Below are positions 27,232 through 35,315 of a stretch of 64,000 bases of DNA, one piece after another. The notes under the pieces are model-generated. The model was not told the origin of the DNA. It saw only the letters and a list, made by a program, of their open reading frames with translations, and searched no databases. The position numbers were made by a program, and so were the translations under genes. Every line of letters begins with the position of its first letter. Position 1 is the first letter of the stretch. The DNA lies in assembly GCA_041739465.1 (NCBI GenBank), contig JBGSNX010000073.1:62001-126000 (forward strand). Reading direction: 5' to 3'. The DNA is from BOKV01 sp041739465 (GTDB lineage Bacteria > Pseudomonadota > Alphaproteobacteria > Rhizobiales > Rhizobiaceae).

Positions 27232-27849
27232 ATGCAGGTATTGCCAAGAGGCGTGCATTTCATTCCCGGCTATCTCGACCGACAGGCCCAGGAGGTGCTG
27301 GTTGCCGACGTGCGCGCCGTGGTGGAGGCCGCGCCGCTTTTCCGCCCGCAAATGCCGCGCACCGGCATGGAAATGAGCGTGCGAATGACCAATTGCGGAA
27401 GCCTTGGCTGGGTCAGCGACAAGGATCGCGGGTACCGTTATCAGCAGACACACCCGGTTTCCGGCCGACCCTGGCCGCCAATGCCGCAAAGCCTGTTGAA
27501 CATTTGGGAAGAGCTCGCCTCCTTCAGCGCACCAGCTGAGGCATGTCTGGTCAATTTCTATGATTCATCAGCAAAAATGGGCCTGCACCAGGACCGCGAT
27601 GAAGAGGAAATGGCCGCTCCGGTGGTTTCGATTTCGCTGGGCGACACCTGCCTTTTCCGGGTTGGCGGCAGACGCCGGGAAGAGCGGACCGTCTCGTTCA
27701 AACTGGCAAGTGGGGATGCGGTGATCCTTTCAGGTGAAGCGCGACTGGCGTTTCATGGCGTGGACCGGATTTATCCAGACAGTTCGAGCCTTCTCAAAAA
27801 CGGCGGCAGGATCAACTTGACCCTAAGAAGGGTCACCAAAGCGACGTGA
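27232..27849 (+). CDS. alkB: AlkB-family 2-oxoglutarate/Fe(II) dioxygenase, DNA alkylation repair
   Basis: AlkB removes methyl groups from N1-methyladenine and N3-methylcytosine by oxidative demethylation. The 205-residue protein has the iron triad His119-x-Asp121 (LHQDRDEEEM) and His175 (AFHGVDRI). The 2-oxoglutarate-binding arginines are Arg193 and Arg199 in RINLTLRR. The ATG at 27232 is preferred over a TTG twelve bases upstream. It is divergent from the GT87-like gene. No ada gene or Ada-box is evident, so inducibility is unknown. A 162-bp stretch after its stop holds no convincing gene or terminator. Confidence 0.93.
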   Translation: MQVLPRGVHFIPGYLDRQAQEVLVADVRAVVEAAPLFRPQMPRTGMEMSVRMTNCGSLGWVSDKDRGYRYQQTHPVSGRPWPPMPQSLLNIWEELASFSAPAEACLVNFYDSSAKMGLHQDRDEEEMAAPVVSISLGDTCLFRVGGRRREERTVSFKLASGDAVILSGEARLAFHGVDRIYPDSSSLLKNGGRINLTLRRVTKAT

Positions 27850-28011
27850 GCCAAAACGTCATGGCTGCGACAAGTTTCTGCCATGCCTTCGCAATGCGGC
27901 TGTCGCATTTGAAGGCTAGGCCAGCAGTCATGACCAAGAATCACAGAAAAGACTGGCCCTTGTGGCATTGCCTTTGGGAACACACGGCTCCTCCACGCAA
28001 TCCGGTGTTTG

Positions 28012-29010
28012 TCAGAGCCTTCGCAATGCAACCTGCTCGACAAGGTGATCAGCGCCCTTGCGCAGCACGAGATCGGCGCGCGGCCGGGTCGGCAGGATGT
28101 TTTCGTGCAGATTGACCAAATTGATGGTGTCCCACAGATTTTGAGCGACCGAGAGTGCTGCTTCATCCGTCAGTTTTGAATAACGGTGAAAGAAAGAGCT
28201 GGGATCGGTGAACGATGTTTTTCGCAGCCGCAGAAAGCGTGAAACGTACCAGGCCTCGATCATCTTCTCGTCCGCATCAATGTAGATGGAGAAGTCGAAG
28301 AAATCCGACACGACAGGTATCGCCTTGCCTTCCTTGGGCAGTTCACGCGACTGCAACACGTTGATGCCTTCGAAAATCAGGATATCGGGCGTATCAACGG
28401 CAGCAAACTTGCCCGGCAACACGTCATAGATCACATGCGAATAGAGCGGGGCCTCAACGTGCTTTTCCCCGGCCTTGATTGCCGACAGGAAGCGCAACAC
28501 CGCGCCAAGATCATAGCTTTCGGGGAACCCCTTGCGGTTCATCAAATTGCGTTCGCGCAATACCTCGTTGGGCAGCAGGAAGCCGTCGGTGGTGACCAGA
28601 TCGACCTTCGGGCTGGAAGGCCAGCGTTTCAACAATTCCTGCAGGATGCGCGCCGTGGTGGATTTGCCGACTGCGACCGACCCGGCGATCCCGATAATGA
28701 ACGGCGTTTTGGCACCGTTGAGGTTGAGAAACCGGTTGCGCTGGCGAAACAGCGCCAGGCTTGCTTCGGCGTGGGCTGACAACAGGCGCGAAAGCGAGAG
28801 GTAGATGCGCCGCACTTCCTCCAGCGAAATCGGATCACCGATCGAGCGAAGCCGCTCGACATCGGCATTGTCGAGGGTAAGCGGCGTATCGGCGCGGAAA
28901 TCAGCCCATTGCGAAGCAGAAAAGTAACTGTAGGGAGAAAACCGCGACTTGCCATTGGCCGGGTCGGCAGCCCAGAAATCATCTTCGCGCGGGCTTGCGA
29001 TCTGGTCCAT
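28012..29010 (-). CDS. coaA: Type I pantothenate kinase
   Basis: CoaA phosphorylates pantothenate, the first and regulated step of coenzyme A synthesis. The 332-residue protein has the P-loop GSVAVGKST at 110-118, LVTTDGFLLPN (catalytic Asp region) and DILIFEGINVLQ. It is the CoA-feedback-inhibited type I enzyme, not CoaX. I used the ATG at 29010; a GTG one codon upstream is possible. It lies 12 bp after hisE and ends the his operon, an arrangement common in Hyphomicrobiales. Confidence 0.97.
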   Translation of the reverse strand: MDQIASPREDDFWAADPANGKSRFSPYSYFSASQWADFRADTPLTLDNADVERLRSIGDPISLEEVRRIYLSLSRLLSAHAEASLALFRQRNRFLNLNGAKTPFIIGIAGSVAVGKSTTARILQELLKRWPSSPKVDLVTTDGFLLPNEVLRERNLMNRKGFPESYDLGAVLRFLSAIKAGEKHVEAPLYSHVIYDVLPGKFAAVDTPDILIFEGINVLQSRELPKEGKAIPVVSDFFDFSIYIDADEKMIEAWYVSRFLRLRKTSFTDPSSFFHRYSKLTDEAALSVAQNLWDTINLVNLHENILPTRPRADLVLRKGADHLVEQVALRRL

Positions 29011-29022
29011 CACGGCTGCCCT

Positions 29023-29352
29023 TCAGTTGCCGACCGGACGGGCGGCCTTTTCGGCAAGGCCCGATCGCGATGTGCGGCTCTTCAATTCATCAAGCACGCT
29101 GTCCAGCGGCAAGTCGGCAGCCCGCAGGACCACCAGCAAATGGTAAAGGAGGTCAGCGGCTTCCTTGCGCAACTCTTCGCGGTCCCCTTGCATGGCTGCA
29201 ATGACCGTCTCGACAGCTTCTTCGCCCAGCTTCTGCGCGCATTTACCCATGCCTTTGGCAATCAGCGAAGCAGTGTAGGATTTGTCATCGCTTGACGCGG
29301 CGCGCTGCGCCACGATCTTCTCCAGATCGGATAGGGTGAAATCTGCTGACAT
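29023..29352 (-). CDS. hisE: Phosphoribosyl-ATP diphosphatase
   Basis: HisE hydrolyses phosphoribosyl-ATP to phosphoribosyl-AMP in histidine synthesis. The 109-residue all-helical protein has the MazG-like metal-binding pattern KLGEEAVETVIAA and EAADLLYHLLV. It is a stand-alone HisE rather than the HisIE fusion of enterobacteria; hisI is not in this window. The ATG at 29352 is chosen over a TTG at 29385 that would overlap hisF. It lies 29 bp downstream of hisF. Confidence 0.94.
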   Translation of the reverse strand: MSADFTLSDLEKIVAQRAASSDDKSYTASLIAKGMGKCAQKLGEEAVETVIAAMQGDREELRKEAADLLYHLLVVLRAADLPLDSVLDELKSRTSRSGLAEKAARPVGN

Positions 29353-29381
29353 TTCAAACGGCCCCGGTGCACATTTCGCAC

Positions 29382-30158
29382 TCAATCGAGTCTTACCGGA
29401 ATACCGGCGCGGTGCATATGCTGCTTGGCTTCGCCTATCGTATGGGTACCAAAATGGAAAATCGAAGCCGCCAGAACCGCAGCAGCGTGGCCATCGCGAA
29501 TTCCTGCAACCAGATGGTCGAGATTGCCGACCCCGCCCGAAGCAATGACCGGAACCTGCACGGCATCGGCAACAGCCCTTGTCAGCGCGATGTCATAACC
29601 GTTTTTCTGGCCATCCTGATCCATTGAGGTCAACAGGATTTCACCCGCGCCCAGTTCAGCAATTTTGCAGGCAAATTCGACTGCATCCAGTCCGGTCGGG
29701 TTGCGACCGCCATGGGTGAATATCTCCCACCGCCCTGCCTGCCCCGGCAGTGAAACCTTGCGCGCATCAATGGCAACAACGATGCACTGGTTGCCGAACT
29801 TGTCAGCGGCCTGCGCCACGAATTGCGGGTTGTTGACCGCCGTCGTGTTGATCGAAACCTTGTCAGCACCGGCATTGAGAAGCGCCCGTATATCGGCGAT
29901 CTCGCGCACCCCGCCGCCAACTGTCAGTGGCATGAAACAGTGTTCGGCAGTTTGCGAGACCACGTCAAACAGGATCGAGCGGTTGTCGGATGACGCGGTT
30001 ATGTCGAGGAAGGTCAATTCGTCGGCGCCCGCTGCATCATAGGCCTTTGCAGCCTCCACCGGATCGCCGGCATCGATCAGGTCCACGAAGGATACACCTT
30101 TGACAACGCGGCCATTCTTGACATCGAGGCAGGGAATGATGCGCGATTTGAGTGTCAT
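29382..30158 (-). CDS. hisF: Imidazole glycerol phosphate synthase, cyclase subunit
   Basis: HisF uses ammonia from HisH to convert PRFAR into imidazole glycerol phosphate and AICAR. The 258-residue TIM barrel starts KSRIIPCLDVKNGRVVKG, where Asp12 is the first catalytic acid; the second lies in CIVVAIDARK. LLTSMDQDGQKNGYD is the C-terminal phosphate-binding half. Its ATG overlaps the hisA stop by 4 bp. The partner hisH is two genes upstream in the same operon. Confidence 0.98.
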   Translation of the reverse strand: MTLKSRIIPCLDVKNGRVVKGVSFVDLIDAGDPVEAAKAYDAAGADELTFLDITASSDNRSILFDVVSQTAEHCFMPLTVGGGVREIADIRALLNAGADKVSINTTAVNNPQFVAQAADKFGNQCIVVAIDARKVSLPGQAGRWEIFTHGGRNPTGLDAVEFACKIAELGAGEILLTSMDQDGQKNGYDIALTRAVADAVQVPVIASGGVGNLDHLVAGIRDGHAAAVLAASIFHFGTHTIGEAKQHMHRAGIPVRLD

Positions 30159-30889
30159 GGTTTGGTCTGCTTCAGCATTGCCAGCGCTTTTGCCGGGTCT
30201 ATGCGGCCATCATACAGCGCGCGGCCTGAAATCGCCCCTTCAAGAATTTGTGCATCAGGCTTGGTCATGCGCTCAATGTCCGCCATCGAGGCAAGCCCGC
30301 CTGATGCAATGACAGGAATGGAAGTTGCTGCCGCAAGGGACAGCGTTGAATCCCAGTTGATGCCGGCCAAAATGCCGTCGCGGTCGATATCGGTGTAGAT
30401 GATGGCAGCTACGCCTGCGCCTTCGAACTTTCGCGCAAGTTCGACAACGCCGAGAGTGGATGCCTGCGCCCAGCCTTCGACGGCAACAAAACCGCCCTTG
30501 GCATCAATGCCGACCGCAATCTGGCCGGGGAACAGGCGGCAAGCCTCCTTTACCAATGCGGAATCGCGCACGGCAATGGTGCCAAGAATGACCCGGGCAA
30601 GGCCCTTTTCCAGCCAGCTTTCGATGTGCGCAAGGGTGCGAATGCCACCGCCAAGTTGCACCGGATTCTTGGTGGCTTTCAAGATGGCTTCAACCGCATC
30701 GCCATTGACCGACTGACCTTCAAAGGCACCATTGAGATCCACCACATGCAGCCAATCAAAGCCCTGGGCTTCAAAGTCACGGGCCTGCGCGGCAGGGCTA
30801 TCATTGTAGACCGTGGCCGAGGCCATTTCGCCAAGCTTGAGCCGAACGCACTTGCCGTCCTTGAGGTCAATGGCGGGAAACAAGATCAT
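30155..30889 (-). CDS. hisA: ProFAR isomerase (HisA)
   Basis: HisA performs the Amadori rearrangement of ProFAR to PRFAR, the substrate of HisF-HisH. The 244-residue TIM barrel begins MILFPAIDLKDGKCVRL with catalytic Asp8. IYTDIDRDGILAG supplies the second catalytic acid, and GGIRTL and VIASGG are the phosphate loops. The ATG at 30889 overlaps the hisH stop as ATGA, so the long open frame upstream of it is not part of the gene. Confidence 0.98.
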   Translation of the reverse strand: MILFPAIDLKDGKCVRLKLGEMASATVYNDSPAAQARDFEAQGFDWLHVVDLNGAFEGQSVNGDAVEAILKATKNPVQLGGGIRTLAHIESWLEKGLARVILGTIAVRDSALVKEACRLFPGQIAVGIDAKGGFVAVEGWAQASTLGVVELARKFEGAGVAAIIYTDIDRDGILAGINWDSTLSLAAATSIPVIASGGLASMADIERMTKPDAQILEGAISGRALYDGRIDPAKALAMLKQTKP

Positions 30890-31539
30890 GGCTTCCACCC
30901 AAGGAAATTGCTTATCAAGGCAAGGCCCAGTTTCTGGCTCTTTTCGGGGTGGAACTGGGTACCGACGAGGTTGTCGCGGCCAATCATCGCCGTGACCTTG
31001 CCACCGTAATCGGTAGTTGCGAACAGCTCTTCCGGTCTTGTCGGGACCACATGGTAAGAATGGACAAAATAAGCGTGCCAGCCTTGCGGGCCCAGCGGAA
31101 TGCCCTCCAGCAGGGGATGGAGGTTTTCGATATCCAGCGTATTCCAGCCGATTTGCGGGATTTTCGCGGCGGGGTCGTTCGGCGTGATCAATTGGCAATC
31201 GCCGGAAATCCAGCCAAGACCGTTGGTGATCTGCTTTTCCAGCCCGCGCGAGGCCATCAATTGCTGGCCAACGCAAATGCCAAGAAACGGGCGGCCGCCG
31301 CTGATGACCGCAGTTTCCAGCGCGTCAACCATGCCCGGCACTGCATCAAGGCCGGCCCTGCAATCGGCATAGGCACCAACGCCTGGAAGTACGATGCGGT
31401 CGGACGCGGCAACGATATCGGCATCTGCGGTAACGGCAATTTGCGCCGAAATTCCAGCTTCCCGCGCTGCGCGCTCGAACGCTTTGCGGGCCGAATGCAA
31501 ATTGCCCGACCCATAATCGATGATCGAAAGCCGCATCAT
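30886..31539 (-). CDS. hisH: Imidazole glycerol phosphate synthase, glutaminase subunit
   Basis: HisH is the class I glutamine amidotransferase that feeds ammonia to HisF. The 217-residue protein has the nucleophile Cys89 in LGICVGQQLM and the His-Glu pair in TQFHPEKSQ near residue 200. It starts at the first of two ATG codons, the one that overlaps the preceding membrane-protein stop as ATGA. It also overlaps hisA at its 3' end. The overlaps imply tight stoichiometry across hisH-hisA-hisF. Confidence 0.97.
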   Translation of the reverse strand: MMRLSIIDYGSGNLHSARKAFERAAREAGISAQIAVTADADIVAASDRIVLPGVGAYADCRAGLDAVPGMVDALETAVISGGRPFLGICVGQQLMASRGLEKQITNGLGWISGDCQLITPNDPAAKIPQIGWNTLDIENLHPLLEGIPLGPQGWHAYFVHSYHVVPTRPEELFATTDYGGKVTAMIGRDNLVGTQFHPEKSQKLGLALISNFLGWKP

Positions 31540-31982
31540 TCGGGAAAAATCCCGCTGGCCACCGGTGTTTTTGGCTTGAATGGCACTGTTTGTGCCCTGA
31601 CTTCGGCAATGACGGCTGGCTTTTGCGGCAAATCCATCGAGAAAAACCGCAACTGCGCATCAGCCTCATTATCGGCAGCGATTGCTGCTGCTTCTTCCCA
31701 GCCGGTTTGTTCAAGTTTGGCTCGAACAAGATCGCGGCCCTGCAGCATCAGGAAAAAACCGGGCAAGGCGGGAAGCAGGGCCAGCATCGGATTTGAAGCC
31801 GTCGACGCCATCAGCGCCAACGCGCTTGCGACCAGGACATAGACCATCAAGGCCTGCCACAAGCGGTGCCAGATGAGAAAAAGTGCCGGAACGATCAACG
31901 CTAGGATTGACGGTCCATCGCTGATGAACCGGACTTCTTCGCGGTTGCCGCTGGCGGGCAGATATGCGGAATACATGGCCAT
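31536..31982 (-). CDS. DUF2628 family small membrane protein in the his operon
   Basis: A protein of about 148 residues with three hydrophobic segments between about residues 25 and 80 (cores PSILALIVPALFLIWHRLW, ALMVYVLVASALALMA and LLALLPALPGFFLML), followed by a soluble tail. This matches the DUF2628 family, whose function is unknown. It sits between hisB and hisH, ending with an ATGA overlap into hisH, and the same insertion is familiar in other Hyphomicrobiales his operons. The start is uncertain: ATGs at 31994, 31982 and 31976 are in frame, and GAGAG precedes 31982. Confidence 0.72.
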   Translation of the reverse strand: MAMYSAYLPASGNREEVRFISDGPSILALIVPALFLIWHRLWQALMVYVLVASALALMASTASNPMLALLPALPGFFLMLQGRDLVRAKLEQTGWEEAAAIAADNEADAQLRFFSMDLPQKPAVIAEVRAQTVPFKPKTPVASGIFPE

Positions 31983-32039
31983 GACCGCTCTCATAATTGC
32001 GGTTGGTGCATCGCACAAGCAGCTCTTTGCACCATGCAC

Positions 32040-32648
32040 TCAGGCAGTCAGCGTGCCTTTGGTCGAAGGCACAGCTTCGGGCTGGCGTGGATCGGTCTCG
32101 ATGGCGGCCCGCAACGCCCTTGCCACAGCCTTGAAACAGGTTTCGGCAATGTGGTGGTTGTTTTCGCCGTAATGGTTCCAGATGTGCAGGGTGATGGCGC
32201 CATTCTGGGCCAAAGCCTGAAAGAACTCACGGAACAATTCGGTATCGAAACCACCCACCTTGGGGCGCGAGAACTCGACTTTCCAGACCAGGTACGGCCT
32301 GCCTGAAATGTCGAGAGCTGCGCGTGTCAATGTTTCGTCCATGGCAAGGTCGATCGAAGCATAGCGGCGGATGCCCTTGCGCTCACCCAGCGCTTTTGAC
32401 AGCGCCTGGCCAATCGCAATCCCGGTGTCTTCGGTTGTGTGGTGGTCGTCGATGTGCAGGTCGCCCTTGGCCCGGATCGTCATGTCGATCAGCGAATGGC
32501 GCGACAGCTGCTCCAGCATGTGGTCCAGAAAGCCGATGCCGGTCGAGATATCATGGCGACCGGTTCCATCGAGATTGAGTTCAACCTCGATCTGCGTTTC
32601 ATTGGTGCGGCGGGCGATGCTCGCCTTTCGGTCCTTGCGCGGTGACAT
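32040..32648 (-). CDS. hisB: Imidazoleglycerol-phosphate dehydratase
   Basis: HisB dehydrates imidazole glycerol phosphate to imidazole acetol phosphate. The 202-residue single-domain enzyme (not the HisB phosphatase fusion) has the metal-binding motif DHMLEQLSRHS and DIHIDDHHTTED-type histidines (here GDLHIDDHHTTEDTGI), repeated as HIWNHYGENNHHIAE. It heads the leftward his operon. GAAGGA lies eight bases before the ATG. The 190 bp upstream are shared with divergent hslV. Confidence 0.98.
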   Translation of the reverse strand: MSPRKDRKASIARRTNETQIEVELNLDGTGRHDISTGIGFLDHMLEQLSRHSLIDMTIRAKGDLHIDDHHTTEDTGIAIGQALSKALGERKGIRRYASIDLAMDETLTRAALDISGRPYLVWKVEFSRPKVGGFDTELFREFFQALAQNGAITLHIWNHYGENNHHIAETCFKAVARALRAAIETDPRQPEAVPSTKGTLTA

Positions 32649-32760
32649 TGCAACAATCCTTCAGAAGCGAAGGGTTCGTATCATCGCAACATTGAAAAAG
32701 CCATAACGCGGTTTGCCGGCGATTTTACCTCGACAATTGCAATGGCGGCAAAAGCACATA

Positions 32761-32800
32761 CATGTCGCTGTCTAGGCATGTCGTCGCCTAGGCATGTTCG
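32761..32800. repeat. 16-bp tandem repeat (about 2.5 copies) upstream of hslV
   Basis: CATGTCGCTGTCTAGG (32761-32776) and CATGTCGTCGCCTAGG (32777-32792) are followed by a partial third copy, CATGTTCG (32793-32800). The CATGT and CTAGG ends are exact and the centres differ. The array lies 39-78 bp before the hslV start and within the hisB-hslV divergent region. The rest of that gap holds nothing I recognise. Confidence 0.7.
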
Positions 32801-32838
32801 CGTCAGGGCCCGGTTCGGGCGAAACTTCAGGAACACAG

Positions 32839-33393
32839 ATGGCCGGTTCGGAAATCATAATGCACGGGACAACCATTGTTACGGTGCGAAAGGGCGGAAA
32901 AGTCGTGATTGCCGGCGACGGGCAGGTCTCGCTCGGGCAGACCGTCATGAAGGGAAATGCCCGCAAAGTGAGGCGGCTGGGCAAGGGCGGCACCGTGATT
33001 GCCGGTTTTGCCGGGGCAACGGCGGATGCGTTCACGCTTCTCGAGCGGCTGGAAGCGCGTCTTGAACAATATCCCGACCAGTTGATGCGCGCCTGCGTCG
33101 AACTTGCCAAGGATTGGCGCACCGACCGCTATTTACGGCGGCTGGAAGCCATGATGCTGGTCGCAGACAAGTCGGTTACGCTGGCGCTGACTGGAACCGG
33201 CGACGTGCTGGAGCCGGAAGGCGGCATCATGGCAATCGGCTCGGGCGGCAATTTTGCGCTGGCTGCAGCAAGGGCGCTTGCAGACACCGACAAGAACGCT
33301 GAGGAAATTGCCCGCAAAGCCATGCAGATTGCTGCTGAAATCTGCATATACACCAATGGAAATGTCATTGTCGAAAGCCTCGATGCAGCCTGA
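32839..33393 (+). CDS. hslV: ATP-dependent protease HslV, peptidase subunit
   Basis: HslV (ClpQ) forms the double-ring threonine protease chamber that works with HslU. The 184-residue protein contains MHGTTIVTVRKGGKVVIAG, in which a Thr after the short propeptide becomes the N-terminal nucleophile. GDGQVSLGQTVMKGNARKVR is the conserved body. The ATG at 32839 has AGGAA five bases upstream; an in-frame ATG at 32860 would begin nearer the mature end. It overlaps the acetyltransferase gene by 11 bp. Confidence 0.97.
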   Translation: MAGSEIIMHGTTIVTVRKGGKVVIAGDGQVSLGQTVMKGNARKVRRLGKGGTVIAGFAGATADAFTLLERLEARLEQYPDQLMRACVELAKDWRTDRYLRRLEAMMLVADKSVTLALTGTGDVLEPEGGIMAIGSGGNFALAAARALADTDKNAEEIARKAMQIAAEICIYTNGNVIVESLDAA

Positions 33394-33931
33394 CCCGGCG
33401 CCTGTTTACAGCTTTCGCACCCTGGAAAGCGCGGATTTGAAGCTCGTCAGGGCATGGCTTGAGCAAAGCCATTGGCGTGAAATTTTCGGCGACCCGGCCA
33501 TCGCGCAGGCGCGGATTGCCGCCGGTCTTGACGATATTGCGGTTGAGACGCTGATTGGCGAACTCGATGATGAAGCCTTCGTGTTGCTGCGCTGCATTGA
33601 CCCGCACCTCACCGATGACCATTTGCATGCGGACCAGCCCTCCGGCGCCATTTGCCTGGAACTGGCAATCGGCCCTGCGCAGCATGTGGGCAAGGGGCAT
33701 GGACCAGCGGTTCTGCGCGGCATTGCAGACCTCTTGTTTGAGGAAGGCGCGCCACGCTTGATCTTCGATCCGCAGAAAACAAACAGCCATGCGATTAGCG
33801 CCGGGCAAAAGGCCGGCTTCGCCATTGTTGGCGAACGGCCCGACCAAAAAGACACCTTGCTGGTAATGGCGCTGGACAATCCGGACATGCCAGACCTGAC
33901 GGATCTGCAAGAAGGACAATCATATCAATGA
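33383..33931 (+). CDS. GNAT acetyltransferase, AAC(6')-Ib-like, between hslV and hslU
   Basis: A GNAT-fold acetyltransferase of about 182 residues. The acetyl-CoA-binding region reads GPAQHVGKGHGPAVLRG (motif A, Q/RxxGxG/A type), followed by RLIFDPQKTNSHAISAGQKAGF, which resembles AAC(6')-Ib-type aminoglycoside acetyltransferases and siderophore-acetylating relatives. The natural substrate is unknown. The gene sits inside the hslVU operon, overlapping hslV by 11 bp and hslU by 4 bp (ATGA). ATGs at 33356 and 33362 are alternative starts. Confidence 0.82.
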   Translation: MQPDPAPVYSFRTLESADLKLVRAWLEQSHWREIFGDPAIAQARIAAGLDDIAVETLIGELDDEAFVLLRCIDPHLTDDHLHADQPSGAICLELAIGPAQHVGKGHGPAVLRGIADLLFEEGAPRLIFDPQKTNSHAISAGQKAGFAIVGERPDQKDTLLVMALDNPDMPDLTDLQEGQSYQ

Positions 33932-35235
33932 CCAATTTTTCCCCGCGCGAGATCGTCTCCGAGCTCGACCGCTACATCATCGGACAGAACGACGCCAAGC
34001 GCGCCGTGGCAATTGCCCTGCGCAACCGCTGGCGGCGGCAGCAACTGGAAGGCCAGATGCGCGAAGAGGTGCTGCCCAAGAACATCCTGATGATCGGGCC
34101 GACGGGGGTTGGCAAGACCGAGATTTCGCGGCGGCTGGCACGGCTGGCCGGAGCCCCGTTCATCAAGGTTGAAGCAACCAAGTTCACCGAGGTCGGTTAT
34201 GTCGGGCGCGATGTCGAGCAGATCATCCGCGATCTTGTCGAGGTTGGCATCCAGCTGGTTCGCGAACAAAAACGCGAGCAGGTGAAGGCCAAGGCACATC
34301 TGGCCGCCGAGGAACGGGTGCTGGACGCGCTCGTTGGCGCCACCGCAAGTCCGGCAACCCGCGATTCTTTCCGCAAGAAATTGCGGGCGGGCGAGATCGA
34401 CGACAAGGAAATCGAGGTTGATGTCGCCGATACCGCCAACCCGATGGGCGGATTTGAGATTCCGGGCATGCCAGGCGGCAATATCGGCGTGCTCAATCTC
34501 AGCGACATGCTCGGAAAGGCCATGGGTCAGCGTACCAAGAAGCGCAAAACCACGGTCAAGGAATCCTATGGCCTGCTGATTGCCGATGAATCCGACAAGT
34601 TACTGGACCAGGAACAGCTCGTTTCGGAAGCGGTGCAAGCCGTCGAAAACAACGGAATCGTGTTTCTGGACGAGATCGACAAGATTGCAGTGCGAGATGG
34701 CTCGGTCGGCGGCAGTGTTTCACGCGAAGGCGTGCAGCGCGACCTTCTCCCGCTCGTTGAAGGCACCACGGTTGCCACCAAGCATGGCCCGGTGAAGACT
34801 GATCACATCCTTTTCATCGCATCGGGCGCATTTCATGTGGCCAAGCCATCGGATCTTTTGCCCGAATTGCAGGGTCGCTTGCCGATCCGGGTCGAATTGC
34901 AGGCGCTCAGCCGCGATGACATGCGGCGCATCCTCACAGAGCCTGAATGCAGCCTGATAAAGCAATATGTTTCATTGCTGGCTACGGAAGAGGTGAAGCT
35001 CGATTTTTCCGAAGATGCCATTGAGGCACTTGCCGATGTGGCGGTGGAGCTCAATGCCAGCATCGAAAACATCGGGGCGCGGCGGCTTCAGACCGTGATG
35101 GAGCGGGTTCTGGATGAAATTTCCTTCAACGCTCCGGATCGTTCCGGAACTGAAATTTCCGTCGATGCGGACTATGTGCGCAAGAATGTTGGCGATATCG
35201 CCCGCAACATCGATTTGAGCCGCTTCATCTTGTGA
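33928..35235 (+). CDS. hslU: ATP-dependent protease HslU, ATPase subunit
   Basis: HslU (ClpY) is the AAA+ unfoldase hexamer that feeds HslV. The 435-residue protein has the Walker A GPTGVGKT at 57-64, Walker B FLDEIDKIA (about 247-255), sensor/arginine region GRLPIRVEL and the C-terminal LSRFIL tail that inserts into HslV. It is the last core gene of the hslV-GNAT-hslU unit, with ATGA overlap to the acetyltransferase. The following DUF1402 gene starts 80 bp later. Confidence 0.98.
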   Translation: MTNFSPREIVSELDRYIIGQNDAKRAVAIALRNRWRRQQLEGQMREEVLPKNILMIGPTGVGKTEISRRLARLAGAPFIKVEATKFTEVGYVGRDVEQIIRDLVEVGIQLVREQKREQVKAKAHLAAEERVLDALVGATASPATRDSFRKKLRAGEIDDKEIEVDVADTANPMGGFEIPGMPGGNIGVLNLSDMLGKAMGQRTKKRKTTVKESYGLLIADESDKLLDQEQLVSEAVQAVENNGIVFLDEIDKIAVRDGSVGGSVSREGVQRDLLPLVEGTTVATKHGPVKTDHILFIASGAFHVAKPSDLLPELQGRLPIRVELQALSRDDMRRILTEPECSLIKQYVSLLATEEVKLDFSEDAIEALADVAVELNASIENIGARRLQTVMERVLDEISFNAPDRSGTEISVDADYVRKNVGDIARNIDLSRFIL

Positions 35236-35315
35236 GCGGCATACTGGTTTTGCCGGTATCGACTCCGGCAGGGCTTTGCGGCACATTGGCGGCTTCATCC
35301 AACCTGTGGAAACCC

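Noticed and set aside
27846..28115. Possible 89-codon gene downstream of alkB
   Set aside because: It overlaps the end of coaA on the other strand, has no ribosome-binding site or recognisable sequence, and is rich in Arg, Pro and Cys like a shadow frame.
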